A DNA stretch of 64,000 nucleotides from Thalassococcus_A lentus. GTDB lineage: Bacteria; Pseudomonadota; Alphaproteobacteria; Rhodobacterales; Rhodobacteraceae. The stretch lies in the NCBI RefSeq assembly GCF_028023555.1, contig NZ_JAQIOY010000001.1:558001-622000 (forward strand), in the 5' to 3' direction. Of the stretch, positions 62,774 through 64,000 are shown in pieces. The notes beneath the pieces were generated by a model. It was not told where the DNA came from and did no database searches. It saw only the letters and a program-made list of their open reading frames with translations. Each line of letters begins with the position of its first letter. Positions within the stretch are counted from its first letter, which is position 1. A program made the position numbers and the translations under genes.

Positions 62774-63127
62774 TTTCCGATTTGACCGTTAAGCACATCA
62801 CTGTGCTTCGCCGTCCAATCGGACGAAAATTGACATCGTTTAGAGAGATACAAAATCAACCTTACTTGGTTGCTGCGAGTGTGTAGCGACCTCTTTGGGT
62901 TCCATCTTCGGATGGAAGGTTCCTGACGGTCTAGCCGGCCGAATACGGAATATCCCCTTTGAAACGAGTAAGCGTTGTCCAAGTCAAGTACACTAACCCG
63001 TGTGATGAATAATCACACATGTTCGATCCACATCCGGATCGAGCGGGAAAGTATGCTTTTGGTTCAGAATAAGATGCCGGTTTCTTACCAGCTTCCGGTG
63101 TCACGCAAGCTAGCCTTGCTTTTTCTG
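62774..63127 (+). other. 16S-23S spacer downstream of tRNA-Ala
   Basis: 354 bases without a gene. It holds precursor-stem sequence for 23S maturation, including a CCGTCCAATCGGACG hairpin near 62811-62825 and the GGTTCCATC/GATGGAAGGTTCC hairpin near 62896-62923. No protein-coding support. Confidence 0.7.
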
Positions 63128-64000
63128 GATCAAATCAAGCGCGAGAAGGGCGTTTGGTGAATGCCTTGGCAGTAAGAGGCGATGAAAGACGTGATACTCT
63201 GCGATAAGCCATGAGGAGCTGAGAATAAGCTTTGATCCATGGATCTCTGAATGGGGCAACCCACCTGACAGTTTGTTATTGTTACCTTCGGTAATCAATA
63301 ACGGGCTGAACCAGGTACTTATAGACTGAATACATAGGTTTATAAGAGCAAACCCGGGGAACTGAAACATCTAAGTACCCGGAGGAAAGGAAATCAATTG
63401 ATACTCCCCTAGTAGCGGCGAGCGAACGGGGACCAGCCGAGCCTTGAGTGTGATTAGAATGGTCTGGAATGGCCAACCATAGTGGGTGACAGTCCCGTAT
63501 AAGAAGCATGATAGGACGTATTAAGTAGGGCGGGACACGTGAAATCCTGTCTGAAGATCGGAGGACCACCTTCGAAGGCTAAGTACTCCTTACTGACCGA
63601 TAGTGAACCAGTACCGTGAGGGAAAGGTGAAAAGCACCCCGACGAGGGGAGTGAAACAGTACCTGAAACCGAACGCCTACAATCAGTCGGAGCTTGACTG
63701 GACTCTAATGACAATCTGCGCCATGCAGTTCCAAAGTGATTTGGAGACTACCATGGCAGATGGAACCTTTGCAGTATTGATGCTGGTGCTCGGTATGACC
63801 GACATGAGTAGAAACCACTGCGGAACAGAGGCTGGATGCCTCGGACGCTCGGATACAACGCCGCGCTTCGCAATATCCGCAGGAGAGGTTCTAGAACGGC
63901 GGGCAAAACCAGCCAGCGAAGTCTACCTAAGGTACGATTTGGGCCATAAAAATGGACCTTTCGGACATGCGGTTGGCCTCTCTGTTGGCGAAGCTGGAGA
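63128..64000 (+). rRNA. rrl: 23S ribosomal RNA (5' part, cut by window end)
   Basis: The conserved start AAGGGCGTTTGGTGAATGCC lies just downstream of 63128 and the exact 5' end is approximate. Universal segments follow: GGCGAGCGAACGGGGACCAG near 63417, GTACCGTGAGGGAAAGG near 63611 and GAAACAGTACCTGAAACCG near 63652. About 870 of 2,850 bases are present. Helix 9 is extended by an insertion at 63271-63306. Confidence 0.96.

Noticed and set aside
62761..63714. Several small open frames in the spacer and 23S region
   Set aside because: They lie within rRNA precursor sequence on either strand and encode no recognisable protein.

Overview
The window is chromosomal DNA of an alphaproteobacterium of the family Rhodobacteraceae, most likely the marine Roseobacter group. 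The rRNA operon at the right end has alphaproteobacterial 16S sequence and a spacer with tRNA-Ile and tRNA-Ala. The gene content also fits the family: serC with its leader motif, an allantoinase-UraD fusion, membrane urate oxidase, cyanide-insensitive-type bd oxidase, a DUF1989-GcvT fusion and DUF2794. Coding density is high. I see no insertion sequence, prophage, CRISPR array or integron.

Left part (1-12.1 kb): a cut tripartite-tricarboxylate-type binding protein lies divergent from its likely two-component regulator. A large DUF1989-GcvT fusion protein follows. Next is a small acyl-CoA module (FAS1-like/MaoC hydratase, MarR regulator, crotonase) with a shared candidate MarR operator. Then come a ferric-iron permease and a convergent ferric-iron binding protein, with candidate iron-responsive boxes, and a creatinase.

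Purine region (12.1-23.3 kb): this is an almost complete urate-to-glyoxylate pathway. It has a membrane cytochrome-linked urate oxidase (puuD), hydroxyisourate hydrolase (uraH), a fused allantoinase/OHCU decarboxylase, ureidoglycolate lyase (allA), a purine permease and ureidoglycine aminohydrolase (allE). Regulators of the GlxA and LysR families are interleaved. Three genes whose place in the pathway is unknown also sit here: an aspartate dehydrogenase, a PhyH dioxygenase and a SAF-domain dehydrogenase. No allantoate amidohydrolase is visible.

Middle (23.5-46.4 kb): an omega-aminotransferase, cytochrome bd oxidase cydAB, a SulP transporter, the serine pair serC-serA with a leader RNA, a DUF2330 protein, part of a phenylacetate operon (paaI, thiolase, paaK, tetR), DUF2794, an agmatinase-family protein, a GST, queG, a hydantoinase-like protein, msrB-msrA, and an NlpC/P60 protein with an M17 peptidase.

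Right part (46.4-64 kb): a small HPt-like protein, a carbonic anhydrase with the bicarbonate transporter pair SbtA-SbtB, DNA polymerase IV, a Nudix protein, pyrF, clpB with a heat-shock promoter, an RTX repeat protein, DUF302, a glutamate-synthase-like protein, msrP-msrQ, and the rrn operon (16S, tRNA-Ile, tRNA-Ala, 5' part of 23S). Between msrQ and the rrn promoter lies the strongest unexplained signal of the window: nine GANTC sites within 123 bases, five of them spaced 11-12 bases apart.
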